Assembly (NCBI GenBank): GCA_963648205.1
Contig: CAVJCT010000066.1
Span: 1-64,000, forward strand
Source: UBA1181 sp963648205
GTDB lineage: Bacteria; Bacteroidota; Bacteroidia; Bacteroidales; Paludibacteraceae
Reading direction: 5' to 3'
DNA length: 64,000 nucleotides
Every line of letters starts with the position of its first letter. Positions within the stretch are counted from its first letter, which is position 1. The notes under the pieces were generated by a model that was given only the letters and a program-made list of their open reading frames with translations, was not told where the DNA came from and ran no database searches. The translations under genes were made by a program, and so were the position numbers. Of the stretch, positions 35,619-43,230 are shown one piece after another.

Positions 35619-35785
35619 ACCATTTTCGTGGCATCACGAAAATGGTGATTGATGTTGATAATCAGATAGTTAATAGGAAACTGCGACCATTTTCGTAGGC
35701 TCACGAAAATGGTTTGGATGGGGGCATTGTTGACAGAGTGAAAATAGAAAACTGTCGACCATTTTCGTGTAGTCACGAAAATGGT
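35619..35785. repeat. Palindrome array, cluster B (three 28-nt units)
   Basis: Units at 35619-35646, 35686-35713 (one mismatch) and 35758-35785, spaced 67 and 72 bases, exactly as the first three units of cluster A, with near-identical spacers. The similarity stops after the AAAACTCT that precedes unit 4 in cluster A. The rest of the 35526-35940 gap holds a terminator (35882-35923) and no gene. Confidence 0.9.
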
Positions 35786-35881
35786 CGTTGGTGTTGATAA
35801 TCAGAGAGTTAATAGAAAACTCTATTCGTTCATTTGAATGTAACTGCTTGTAGTAACATTTGTATCACTTACAGATAAATG

Positions 35882-35923
35882 TAAAAAAGAGACGCAACAG
35901 AATAAATATCCGCTGCATCTCTT
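35882..35923 (-). terminator. Terminator of the DPP III gene (minus strand)
   Basis: On the minus strand AAGAGATGCAGC pairs with GTTGCGTCTCTT (two G-U pairs) and ends in a run of T (A on the plus strand at 35883-35888). Confidence 0.75.
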
Positions 35924-35940
35924 CTTATGTCCTATAACCT

Positions 35941-37989
35941 CTACAAATTTGAATACTTTGTTGAGTATCTGATCATTTGTTTGACGAAACTTTCGCTATA
36001 GTCAACTTTTACGTCGATTATTTCGCCTTTGTCATTCAACACTGGCTGGTAGACTGGGTTGACAAAGCCTTTGTATGGGGCGAGCTGCAATTTCGCATAT
36101 CGCTCTTTGACTTCTTTCAGCAATTCTTGGTCTACTTTGACACCGTACTGCTCAACTAAGTTTTTGGCTCCGTTGAAGTCGCCTTCTGATTTAATACGTT
36201 GAATCTCAGCTAATAAATCGCCGAAGAGTCCACGGAGGGCTTCATAGTCGTTGATGACGACAAAGGTCTTTCCGTCGCGCTTTTTCATCTCTACGACTTT
36301 GTTGGCTTGGCCTTTCTCGAACACCCAATGTGCAATCAAGGCTCTGTTGCGCATGTGGGCTTCCTCGATGTTGTTGCCTTCTTCAATGCGAGTCAACTGC
36401 GTCATCAAACCATTCATCATATATTTGTAATACTCGGCTTTGTAGGCTTCCTTGTTAGGTAAGAGACCGAGCTCTACGATTTTGTCATCGGCAGCGTAGT
36501 AGAGTCCGAAGAGGTCGGCACGGGCTTCCTCAATGGTGGCTCCGTAGACTTTCAGAGAGTCTTGGCTGACTCCTGGCAACATCTGACCAGAACCGTGTCC
36601 GAGGCACTCGTGGAGGTCGGTGTGCAGATTATCTGATTGGAAACCATATTTCTCAACTAAATCAATTTCTGCTTGACTCCATATAAATTCTTCGCTGAAT
36701 CCATTGCCAATGCTTGCCTTGTCGTATGCTTCGGTGATATTTTGCAAGGTTACGGATTTAGAACCGTGCATTTGGCGAATCCAGTTGGCGTTTGGCAAGT
36801 TGATGCCGATCGGAGTGGCAGGATGGCAGTCTCCACCCAACATAGCAGCGGTGATTACTTTTGCACTGACACCCTTCACTTTTGGTTTTCTGAAACGAGG
36901 GTCAACAGGAGAATGGTCTTCAAACCATTGAGCGTTGTCGCAGATTTTCTTTGTGCGCTCGGTCGCTTCTAAGTCTTTAAAGTTGACAACCGACTCCCAA
37001 CTGGCTTTGAATCCTAATGGGTCGCCGTAGGTCTCGATGAATCCGTTCACGAAGTCAATTCTTGAATCCAAATCGCCCACCCAGAGAATACTATACTCGT
37101 CAAATGTCTTTAAATCTCCAGTCTCATAAAATTTGATAAGTGAGAGAATGACGTTTTTCTGCTTGTCGTTTTCTGCCACTTCGACGGCTTTCTTCAACCA
37201 TCCAACGATTTTCTCGATGGCAGGAGAATACATTCCGCCTATTTTCCAGACTTTCTCCACCAACTTGCCGTCTTCCTTGACAAGTTTGCTGTTCATACCG
37301 TAGGAGATTGGAGTTTCGTCGCCCTCCACCTTTTGTGAAGCGTAGAAATCGTCCACCTCTTTCTCAGTAACGCCCTCGTAGTAGTTGTTGGCAGAGTTTT
37401 TGATTACGTCAATGCCCTCTTGTTGGTTTACTCTTTTCGCATAGAGTTTAGGGTCGAAGATGACGGGGCATATCGTGTCTAAGAGTTTGTCGACATTGCC
37501 GTCATATTGATCCAAAGGAAGGACATTGGCAGGTAAAGACTTGACTGTGAGGCGGAAATAAACCTCAGAGAAGCCAGGAACGAACTTGTCTGTAGCGTAG
37601 TGGTGGTGTATTCCGTTGGCGAACCAAACACGTTTCAGATAAGTTTCTAACCCTTTGTATTCGTCGCATTGTCTATCTCCAGCATAGTTCAAGAAGACAG
37701 CCTCTAAAGTCTTGCGAATCACCAAGTTATACTTGTTGTTCTGGTCGAAGAGAATGTCTCGACCCTCGATGGCAGCTTCTGAAAGGAAATAAATCAATTT
37801 TTTCTGTTGTAGACTTAATTTATCGAACTCAGGCACTTTATAGCGCAAGACTTCGATGTCGGCGAACCGGTCAACGTGGTAGTTGAATGGCTCTGTGCTT
37901 TCAGCCTGCTTGTTGCCTGAACAAGCGCAGGCTCCGATTGCTAATGCACTCATAGTCAATACTTTTATTATGTTCATTTTATTTTTCAA
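35941..37989 (-). CDS. Dipeptidyl-peptidase III (M49 family), lipoprotein-type
   Basis: A 682-residue zinc exopeptidase that removes dipeptides from short peptides. The M49 zinc motif is HECLGHGSGQ (HExxxH, about residues 457-466) and the second motif EEARADLFGLYYAA follows at about 486. The N-terminus carries a lipoprotein signal peptide ending in GACACSGN (Cys about 23), placing it at the periplasmic or outer membrane, as in Bacteroides DPP III. Met 5 (37977) is an alternative start. It directly follows the next gene (stop and start adjacent), so they share a transcript. Confidence 0.92.
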   Translation of the reverse strand: MKNKMNIIKVLTMSALAIGACACSGNKQAESTEPFNYHVDRFADIEVLRYKVPEFDKLSLQQKKLIYFLSEAAIEGRDILFDQNNKYNLVIRKTLEAVFLNYAGDRQCDEYKGLETYLKRVWFANGIHHHYATDKFVPGFSEVYFRLTVKSLPANVLPLDQYDGNVDKLLDTICPVIFDPKLYAKRVNQQEGIDVIKNSANNYYEGVTEKEVDDFYASQKVEGDETPISYGMNSKLVKEDGKLVEKVWKIGGMYSPAIEKIVGWLKKAVEVAENDKQKNVILSLIKFYETGDLKTFDEYSILWVGDLDSRIDFVNGFIETYGDPLGFKASWESVVNFKDLEATERTKKICDNAQWFEDHSPVDPRFRKPKVKGVSAKVITAAMLGGDCHPATPIGINLPNANWIRQMHGSKSVTLQNITEAYDKASIGNGFSEEFIWSQAEIDLVEKYGFQSDNLHTDLHECLGHGSGQMLPGVSQDSLKVYGATIEEARADLFGLYYAADDKIVELGLLPNKEAYKAEYYKYMMNGLMTQLTRIEEGNNIEEAHMRNRALIAHWVFEKGQANKVVEMKKRDGKTFVVINDYEALRGLFGDLLAEIQRIKSEGDFNGAKNLVEQYGVKVDQELLKEVKERYAKLQLAPYKGFVNPVYQPVLNDKGEIIDVKVDYSESFVKQMIRYSTKYSNL

Positions 37990-38853
37990 TTATTGTTGGT
38001 TTCGTGCGTCAATATTCTCTTCAAAACGCCACATTCCCTTTTTCAAGTCGTATGCGTCGTAGGTGAAATCGGGACCGTAGTAGGCGCGAATGCCAGTGTA
38101 GGACGGCTCTATTGGTGAAAGGTGGTCGAAAATGATTTTCTCGACGGATGAGTCATAATCCAAAGTCACTTTTCCGTCGGAATTATACTCTAAAACAATT
38201 CTGTAAGGATTTTTCTTTGTTCTCGCAGACTGTTTGTTGACATCTGTGGAAGCACTTTTATCGAACACCTCTTTCCCGAAAGATGAGAGTCTGCCTTGTT
38301 TGTCGAAATCCAAAGGCTCGATCACTTTGAAGTCTGTCGCAGCGTCGAAGCCCGACCATCCGAAAGCGATGTAGTAGTTGTCTCGTCTCTTCTTCACATG
38401 GAACACCTTATAATAAAGTGCGCCATACCAGTTTTTCACACTGATTTCGCCCGTCTCTTTAGGTACGTTTGTGTTTTTGAAGACGAGAGGGGTAGTAACT
38501 GTTTCTCCTTTTGCGCGATACTGCACATATCCACCATACTGGTATGACTTATCCTCTAACGGAAAAGACCAAGTGTAGATGCGCACCTTATTATCGTCGG
38601 AATAGATTTTCCCAAGGTTTCGCAATTCCAGAAAAGGATCGTCGAACGAGTTGGGGTTTTGCAGAAGAAGACCGATTTTTTCGTTTAGTTTTTGGTTGAG
38701 GCTCATCTTGACGGAATCGTCTCGGCACTCGGCAATAGTGTCGAATATTTTCTGAAGAGCAGAACGATCTTGCGCCTGAAGCGAAACCATCTTCAGAATG
38801 AGAAATCCTAAGAAAATAAGGATATGTTTATGAATGTTGATGTTCTTGAACAT
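37990..38853 (-). CDS. Secreted Bacteroidetes-specific protein, unknown
   Basis: A 287-residue protein with an N-terminal signal peptide ending near SLQAQD (about residue 28). The rest looks like a beta-rich fold with many aromatics (IYTWSFPLEDKSYQYGGYVQ, YYIAFGWSGFDAATDFKVIE). No recognised domain or catalytic motif. It overlaps the upstream RluA-type gene by one base and its stop abuts the DPP III start, so translation of the three is probably coupled. Confidence 0.75.
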   Translation of the reverse strand: MFKNINIHKHILIFLGFLILKMVSLQAQDRSALQKIFDTIAECRDDSVKMSLNQKLNEKIGLLLQNPNSFDDPFLELRNLGKIYSDDNKVRIYTWSFPLEDKSYQYGGYVQYRAKGETVTTPLVFKNTNVPKETGEISVKNWYGALYYKVFHVKKRRDNYYIAFGWSGFDAATDFKVIEPLDFDKQGRLSSFGKEVFDKSASTDVNKQSARTKKNPYRIVLEYNSDGKVTLDYDSSVEKIIFDHLSPIEPSYTGIRAYYGPDFTYDAYDLKKGMWRFEENIDARNQQ

Positions 38854-39539
38854 TAATCTATTGCTGTTTCTTCAAAAGTTTTCCAAAGCACGTCATCTTT
38901 AGGTACGGGGGCGGTTACGGTGATTACCTCCTTTGTAACGGGGTGAGTGAACGTAACGCTACGAGCATGCAGACTGATACCGCCGTTTTTGTTAGAGCGA
39001 GGAAATCCATATTTCAAATCGCCTTTGATGGGACAACCGATGTGAGCTAATTGCGAGCGGATTTGGTGGTGTCTGCCCGTCATCAGTTCCACTTCCAACA
39101 AGAAATAATTGTCAGTCTTTCCGATAACCTTGTAAGATAATGTGGATTTTTTTGAACCTTCCACTTCTTGGTCGTATACGAAGGTCTTGTTGAGTTTTTC
39201 CTTGCGGACTAAGAAGTTAGTGAGTTGAGCCTCAGGCTCTTTAGGAGCATTTTTGACGATAGCCCAGTATTTCTTTTGAAGGTTAGTGTGAGTGCGGAAC
39301 ATCTCGTTGAGGCGAGCAAGGGCTTTCGACGTTTTCGCAAAAACGACCAATCCGCTGACGGGGCGATCCAAGCGATGCACCACGCCGATGAAGACGTTGC
39401 CAGGCTTGTTGTATTTCTCCTTCAGATATTTCTGAACCCTTTCAGAGAGAGGTTCGTCGCCTGTTTTGTCGCCTTGCACGATTTCCGAACTCGTCTTGTT
39501 GACGATGATGATATGGTTATCTTCGTATAAAATGTCCAT
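38853..39539 (-). CDS. RluA-family RNA pseudouridine synthase
   Basis: A 228-residue single-domain synthase lacking the S4 domain. The catalytic Asp lies in VVHRLDRPVSGLVVFAKTSK (about residue 62); HHQIRSQLAHIGCPIKGDLK and GGISLHARSVTFTHP are the other family motifs. It isomerises uridines in rRNA or tRNA; the exact target cannot be inferred. It is 20 bases downstream of rlmB, so an RNA-modification grouping is likely. Confidence 0.9.
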   Translation of the reverse strand: MDILYEDNHIIIVNKTSSEIVQGDKTGDEPLSERVQKYLKEKYNKPGNVFIGVVHRLDRPVSGLVVFAKTSKALARLNEMFRTHTNLQKKYWAIVKNAPKEPEAQLTNFLVRKEKLNKTFVYDQEVEGSKKSTLSYKVIGKTDNYFLLEVELMTGRHHQIRSQLAHIGCPIKGDLKYGFPRSNKNGGISLHARSVTFTHPVTKEVITVTAPVPKDDVLWKTFEETAID

Positions 39540-39559
39540 TGCACAATCCCTTTGCGATA

Positions 39560-40306
39560 CTACTTATTAAGGTCTCTTTGTCTGATTGCCTCGTAGATGA
39601 TGATACCGGCAGCCACGGAGACGTTGAGAGAAGAGATTTTACCGTTGATAGGAATCTTCACCAGGTCGTCGCAGAGACGGAGAATTTCAGGAGAGACACC
39701 TTTGTCTTCTGCGCCCATCACGATAGCGACAGGGTCGGAAAGATTGGATTCGGTGTATTTCTTGTCTCCTTTTTCAGTAGCGGCAACGATGCGGATTCCA
39801 CATTTTTTCATCTCTTTCAAGGTCGCCAGCAGACTGTTCTCTTTGCAGACTGAGAGGGTATGCAATGCGCCGGCTGAGGTTTTGATGGCATCGGCGTTGA
39901 CGGTTGCGCCACCTTTCACTGGAATGACGATAGCGTCGACACCAGCACATTCGCAGGTGCGGGCGATAGCACCGAAGTTACGCACGTCGGTAACACCATC
40001 TAAGACGATGAAGAAAGGGTTGCGACCCTCTTCGAAGATTGTCGGGATCAAGTCGGTTACACGTTCGTAGGTGGTCTGGCTGATGAAAGCGATGGCACCT
40101 TGGTGGTTTTTCCTTGTGTAGCGGTTGAGACGTTCGTTAGGGACGCGCTGCACTTGAATTTGCGGAAAATCGTGAAGAACGGTGAAAAGTTCGTGAGCCA
40201 ATTCACCTTGCAGATCCTTTTTAAGGATGATTTTATCAATCTGTTTGTCGGACTTGATTGCTTCTATGATGGCACGGATGCCAAATATCATCTCGTTTTC
40301 TTTCAT
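39560..40306 (-). CDS. rlmB: 23S rRNA (guanosine-2'-O-)-methyltransferase RlmB
   Basis: A 248-residue SpoU/TrmH-type methyltransferase. The N-terminal substrate-binding domain starts MIFGIRAIIEAIKSDKQID. The knotted catalytic domain has VRNFGAIARTCECAGVDAIV (motif 1), IVMGAEDKGVSPEILRLCDD (motif 2) and IPINGKISSLNVSVAAGI (motif 3). It is expected to methylate G2251 of 23S rRNA; TrmH-family paralogs cannot be fully excluded. Promoter and a 5' hairpin lie upstream. Confidence 0.9.
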   Translation of the reverse strand: MKENEMIFGIRAIIEAIKSDKQIDKIILKKDLQGELAHELFTVLHDFPQIQVQRVPNERLNRYTRKNHQGAIAFISQTTYERVTDLIPTIFEEGRNPFFIVLDGVTDVRNFGAIARTCECAGVDAIVIPVKGGATVNADAIKTSAGALHTLSVCKENSLLATLKEMKKCGIRIVAATEKGDKKYTESNLSDPVAIVMGAEDKGVSPEILRLCDDLVKIPINGKISSLNVSVAAGIIIYEAIRQRDLNK

Positions 40307-40321
40307 ATCTTAATATTTATC

Positions 40322-40345
40322 AAGAGTTTTTAAAGGAAAACTCTT
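40322..40345 (-). promoter_or_regulatory. Hairpin at the predicted 5' end of the rlmB mRNA
   Basis: AAGAGTTTT (40322-40330) and AAAACTCTT (40337-40345) are perfect inverted repeats with a 6-nt loop. The -7 box TATCTTTG (minus, 40351-40358) places the transcription start near 40345, so the mRNA would begin with this hairpin. Confidence 0.5.
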
Positions 40346-40350
40346 TTACG

Positions 40351-40358
40351 CAAAGATA
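40351..40358 (-). promoter_or_regulatory. -7 element TATCTTTG (minus strand, rlmB)
   Basis: Consensus -7 box 44 bases upstream of the rlmB start. Confidence 0.55.
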
Positions 40359-40399
40359 GCGTTTTTTTCTTGCTCTTTGCGTGCTTAGATTCTTGTTTC

Positions 40400-40969
40400 C
40401 TAATCTTCGTCTTCTACGGCGGTGAGGTCGTTCATATCTAAAAGACCCTCAGGAATGTTCATTTGGATGATTTTCTTGTCATCGTCGATACCTATAATGT
40501 AGTCGTCGACGGCAGGAATGAAGAGTTCGTCATCTTGAGGAGTTGAGACGATGAAAAGAATGTTCTCAGTAGAGTCGTCAATGTCAGTAATCTCACCGAT
40601 TTCGTTTCCGTTCTCATCAAAAATTTGGAATCCAATGTAGTAGTCGCCACCTTCCACGTCGGCACCCGAGACATCCTCGTGAAGATATTTTTTCTCGATG
40701 AAAAGGGCAACTTTCGTAAAGTTTTTAGCCTTATCATCGTCGTCGATACCCTCGAATTTCACCAAGCAAGTATCGTCGTTTTTGAAGCGATAATCTTCCA
40801 CGAAGAAAGGCACTAATATGCCGTCCATTTCGCAGATGAGGTGGGGGTCGTCCATATTTTCAAGCGCATCATCAAAGATATCCGAGGAGAAGGAAAATGC
40901 CAGTTCCCCTTTTAGTCCGTGAGGCCGTTGGATTCGACCGATTTGAAAAACATCGTCTCGATTGATCAT
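40400..40969 (-). CDS. rimM: Ribosome maturation factor RimM
   Basis: A 189-residue 30S assembly factor that binds S19. The N-terminal RimM barrel has FQIGRIQRPHGLKGELAFSF and the C-terminal PRC barrel has GYYIGFQIFDENGNEIGEI and LFIPAVDDYIIGIDDDKKII. It is rich in Asp. Its own -7 box (40996-41003) lies just upstream, and an overlapping upstream minus-strand frame (40966-41214) is considered spurious. Confidence 0.92.
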   Translation of the reverse strand: MINRDDVFQIGRIQRPHGLKGELAFSFSSDIFDDALENMDDPHLICEMDGILVPFFVEDYRFKNDDTCLVKFEGIDDDDKAKNFTKVALFIEKKYLHEDVSGADVEGGDYYIGFQIFDENGNEIGEITDIDDSTENILFIVSTPQDDELFIPAVDDYIIGIDDDKKIIQMNIPEGLLDMNDLTAVEDED

Positions 40970-40995
40970 TTTGACATTTGTTTATGATTGTTAGG

Positions 40996-41003
40996 CAAAG
41001 ATA
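40996..41003 (-). promoter_or_regulatory. -7 element TATCTTTG (minus strand, rimM)
   Basis: Consensus -7 box 26 bases upstream of the rimM start. Confidence 0.6.
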
Positions 41004-41087
41004 AGGAAAATCGGGAAAAGTTTTGTATTTGATGGGTAAACGAAAGAAGGAGATATTGCAGACTGATTTTGGGACGGAGAAACGAAA

Positions 41088-41205
41088 GATCGTGTAAAAA
41101 AGTGTAGTGTTTTCTCAAAAGATCGTGTAGAAAAGTGTAGCAAATGAAGAAAAGATCGTGTAAAAAAGTGTGTGGGTTGCGTGAAAGATCGTGTAAAAAA
41201 GTGTA
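41088..41205 (+). repeat. Four-copy direct-repeat array, 33-bp period, upstream of ATPase gene
   Basis: GATCGTGTAAAAAAGTGTA occurs at 41088-41106, 41121-41139 (one change), 41154-41172 (last base G) and 41187-41205: start-to-start distance is exactly 33 bases each time, with unrelated 14-base spacers. The three bases before most copies are AAA. The last copy runs into TATTTTTC (41204-41211), a near match to the -7 box, and the ATPase gene starts at 41233. A similar array at 49513-49629 has the same period and copy number. It is not a typical CRISPR: repeats and spacers are too short and no cas gene is near. Confidence 0.92.
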
Positions 41206-41232
41206 TTTTTCCAATTCAAAAGCATAGCAAGC

Positions 41233-42954
41233 ATGGATTACAAAAGATTACCTTACGGTGTTCCAAATTTCACATGGATTAGACAGCAGAATAGATATTT
41301 TGCTGATAAGACAATGTTCATTCCTAAGATGGAAGAGGCTGGGGACTTTCTCTACATCATCCGCCCTCGTCGTTTCGGGAAAAGCGTGTTCCTCACTATG
41401 CTTGAGGCCTATTATGACATTGAGAAGAAAGATTCTTTTCACGAGATATTCAAGGACACTTGGATAGAAACTCAACCTACGGAATACCAGGGAAAGTATC
41501 AAATTTTGTATTTTGATTTTTCACGAGCGGCTGCAGGGCCACAAGGCTTGGAAGAAAATTTCAATGCCTATTGCGAAGCTGTAATAGATGGGTTTGCAGA
41601 CAAGTATGCAAAATATTACAAACCACAATTTTTGACAGAATTCGCTGAAACAAAAGGAGCAGCAGCTAAATTGAACCTGATAAACAGTAGGGCTAATACA
41701 CTCGGTATCCAACTCTACCTTATCATCGACGAGTATGATAATTTCACTAACAACGTATTGAGTGAAGAAGGAGAAGAGGTTTATCATGCATTGACGCACG
41801 CAAAAGGCTTCTATCGCGACTTTTTCAAACTCTTCAAGGGAATGTTCCATCGAATTATGATGATGGGGGTCAGTCCTGTTACCGTCAACGATTTGAATAG
41901 TGGTTACAATATCGGCACGAATCTTTCCATGGACCCTGAGTTCAATATGATGTTGGGTTTCAGCGAGACGGAAGTGCGAGAGATGATTGAATATTACCGA
42001 AACGCAGGACTCATCACCGCCCCGACTAATCAACTGATGGCAGACATGAAGCCTTGGTATGACAACTATTGCTTCGCTGAAGACAGTCTCGACACCGACC
42101 CTAAAATGTTTAACAGCGACATGGTGATTTACTATCTTCGCCACGTCATTCGTCGAGGAAAAGCGCCTAAAGAGATGGTCGATCCCAATACCATGACCGA
42201 CTATGCTAAGATGAAGAAAATCATCTTCTTGGATAGACTCCAAGGCGATCGCAAGAGTGTCTTGAAACAAATCATCAACGAGGGCTATATCTGGGCAGAC
42301 TTGCGCGAAAGTTTCCCGGCAGAAGATTTGGTTGAACCAGACCTTTTCCCGAGTCTGCTTTATTATTATGGTATGCTGACCATTATCGGCAAACGAGGCA
42401 GAAAGGTGAAATTGGGCATTCCGAATGAGAACGTCCGCAAACAGTACTACGGCTATGTTATGGACGAATACAACTACGAGGCGAAGATTGACGATATGCA
42501 CCTTGCCGACCACTATGATCAGATGGCGATTGAAGGCGATATCCGTCCTGCTATCGACTACATTGCAAAAGGATACAAAAATTGTACGAGCATTCACTCC
42601 AGCATTCAAGCCGAGCGCAATGTGCAAGGATTCGTTGCCGCCTACCTCAACCACAGCGGTTACTACTATGTAGTGCAGGAAATGGAACTGAATGGCGGTT
42701 ATTGCGACCTCACCATGATTCCAGACAATGTCCGATTTCCTGAAGTAGCTCACGGCTACTTGTTAGAGTTGAAATACATTAAAACAACAGATAGCGACGA
42801 AGTTGGCAACAACGCTATCGAAGAAGCAAAAGTCCAATTGGAGCAATACGCTCAAGACCCTAAACTGCCACAACTTATGAACTGCCATCCATTCCACAAG
42901 GTGGTCATTGTTTATAAAGGAAACGACCTTTGGAAGGTGGAGGAGTGGGGATAG
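41233..42954 (+). CDS. AAA-ATPase / PD-(D/E)XK nuclease fusion protein
   Basis: A 573-residue relative of the 1346-2929 protein. N-terminal motifs are PNFTWIRQQNRYFADKT, IRPRRFGKSVFLTML (P-loop region, about residues 44-58) and LIIDEYDNFTNNV (Walker B, about 165). The C-terminal DUF1703-type nuclease core shows GYCDLTMIPDN and YLLELKYIK (about 497-520), consistent with PD-(D/E)XK. Frame and length are intact. A four-copy 33-bp-period repeat array ends 27 bases before the start codon and merges with a -7-like element, so transcription is likely controlled through the array. Function of the family is not established. Confidence 0.87.
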   Translation: MDYKRLPYGVPNFTWIRQQNRYFADKTMFIPKMEEAGDFLYIIRPRRFGKSVFLTMLEAYYDIEKKDSFHEIFKDTWIETQPTEYQGKYQILYFDFSRAAAGPQGLEENFNAYCEAVIDGFADKYAKYYKPQFLTEFAETKGAAAKLNLINSRANTLGIQLYLIIDEYDNFTNNVLSEEGEEVYHALTHAKGFYRDFFKLFKGMFHRIMMMGVSPVTVNDLNSGYNIGTNLSMDPEFNMMLGFSETEVREMIEYYRNAGLITAPTNQLMADMKPWYDNYCFAEDSLDTDPKMFNSDMVIYYLRHVIRRGKAPKEMVDPNTMTDYAKMKKIIFLDRLQGDRKSVLKQIINEGYIWADLRESFPAEDLVEPDLFPSLLYYYGMLTIIGKRGRKVKLGIPNENVRKQYYGYVMDEYNYEAKIDDMHLADHYDQMAIEGDIRPAIDYIAKGYKNCTSIHSSIQAERNVQGFVAAYLNHSGYYYVVQEMELNGGYCDLTMIPDNVRFPEVAHGYLLELKYIKTTDSDEVGNNAIEEAKVQLEQYAQDPKLPQLMNCHPFHKVVIVYKGNDLWKVEEWG

Positions 42955-43230
42955 TCTTGTCATATTTCGCTACGCAAACTTCCCCCCTCAAAAAAGCACC
43001 TCCTTCATTGAAAAAACTGCCTCATCCTCTTGTTTTTACATTTTTTTACATTTCTTTGCAGACTACGACGCTGGTTTGTTTTTCTATATTATAGTCTCTT
43101 TGTTATACAAGATTACATATATATAAGGTATAAATAGGGTCTACATGTAGATTTTCTGTTGAGGCTGGTGTCGCCTTTCAGTTGGTGTGAAAGTATAAAT
43201 GTTTCATATTTGTTCTCTAAAAATTTAAGT

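Noticed and set aside
41088..41205. CRISPR array
   Set aside because: Repeats of about 19-22 bp and spacers of 11-14 bp are too short, there are only four copies, no cas genes are in the window, and the array is placed at a promoter.
40966..41214. 82-codon minus-strand frame with repeated YTFLHDL units
   Set aside because: The repeats come from the 33-bp DNA array (33 is a multiple of three, so the frame stays open). The rimM promoter lies inside the frame.
41521..42753. 410-codon frame antisense to the ATPase gene
   Set aside because: It is a shadow of the real gene on the other strand; the plus frame has clear family motifs.
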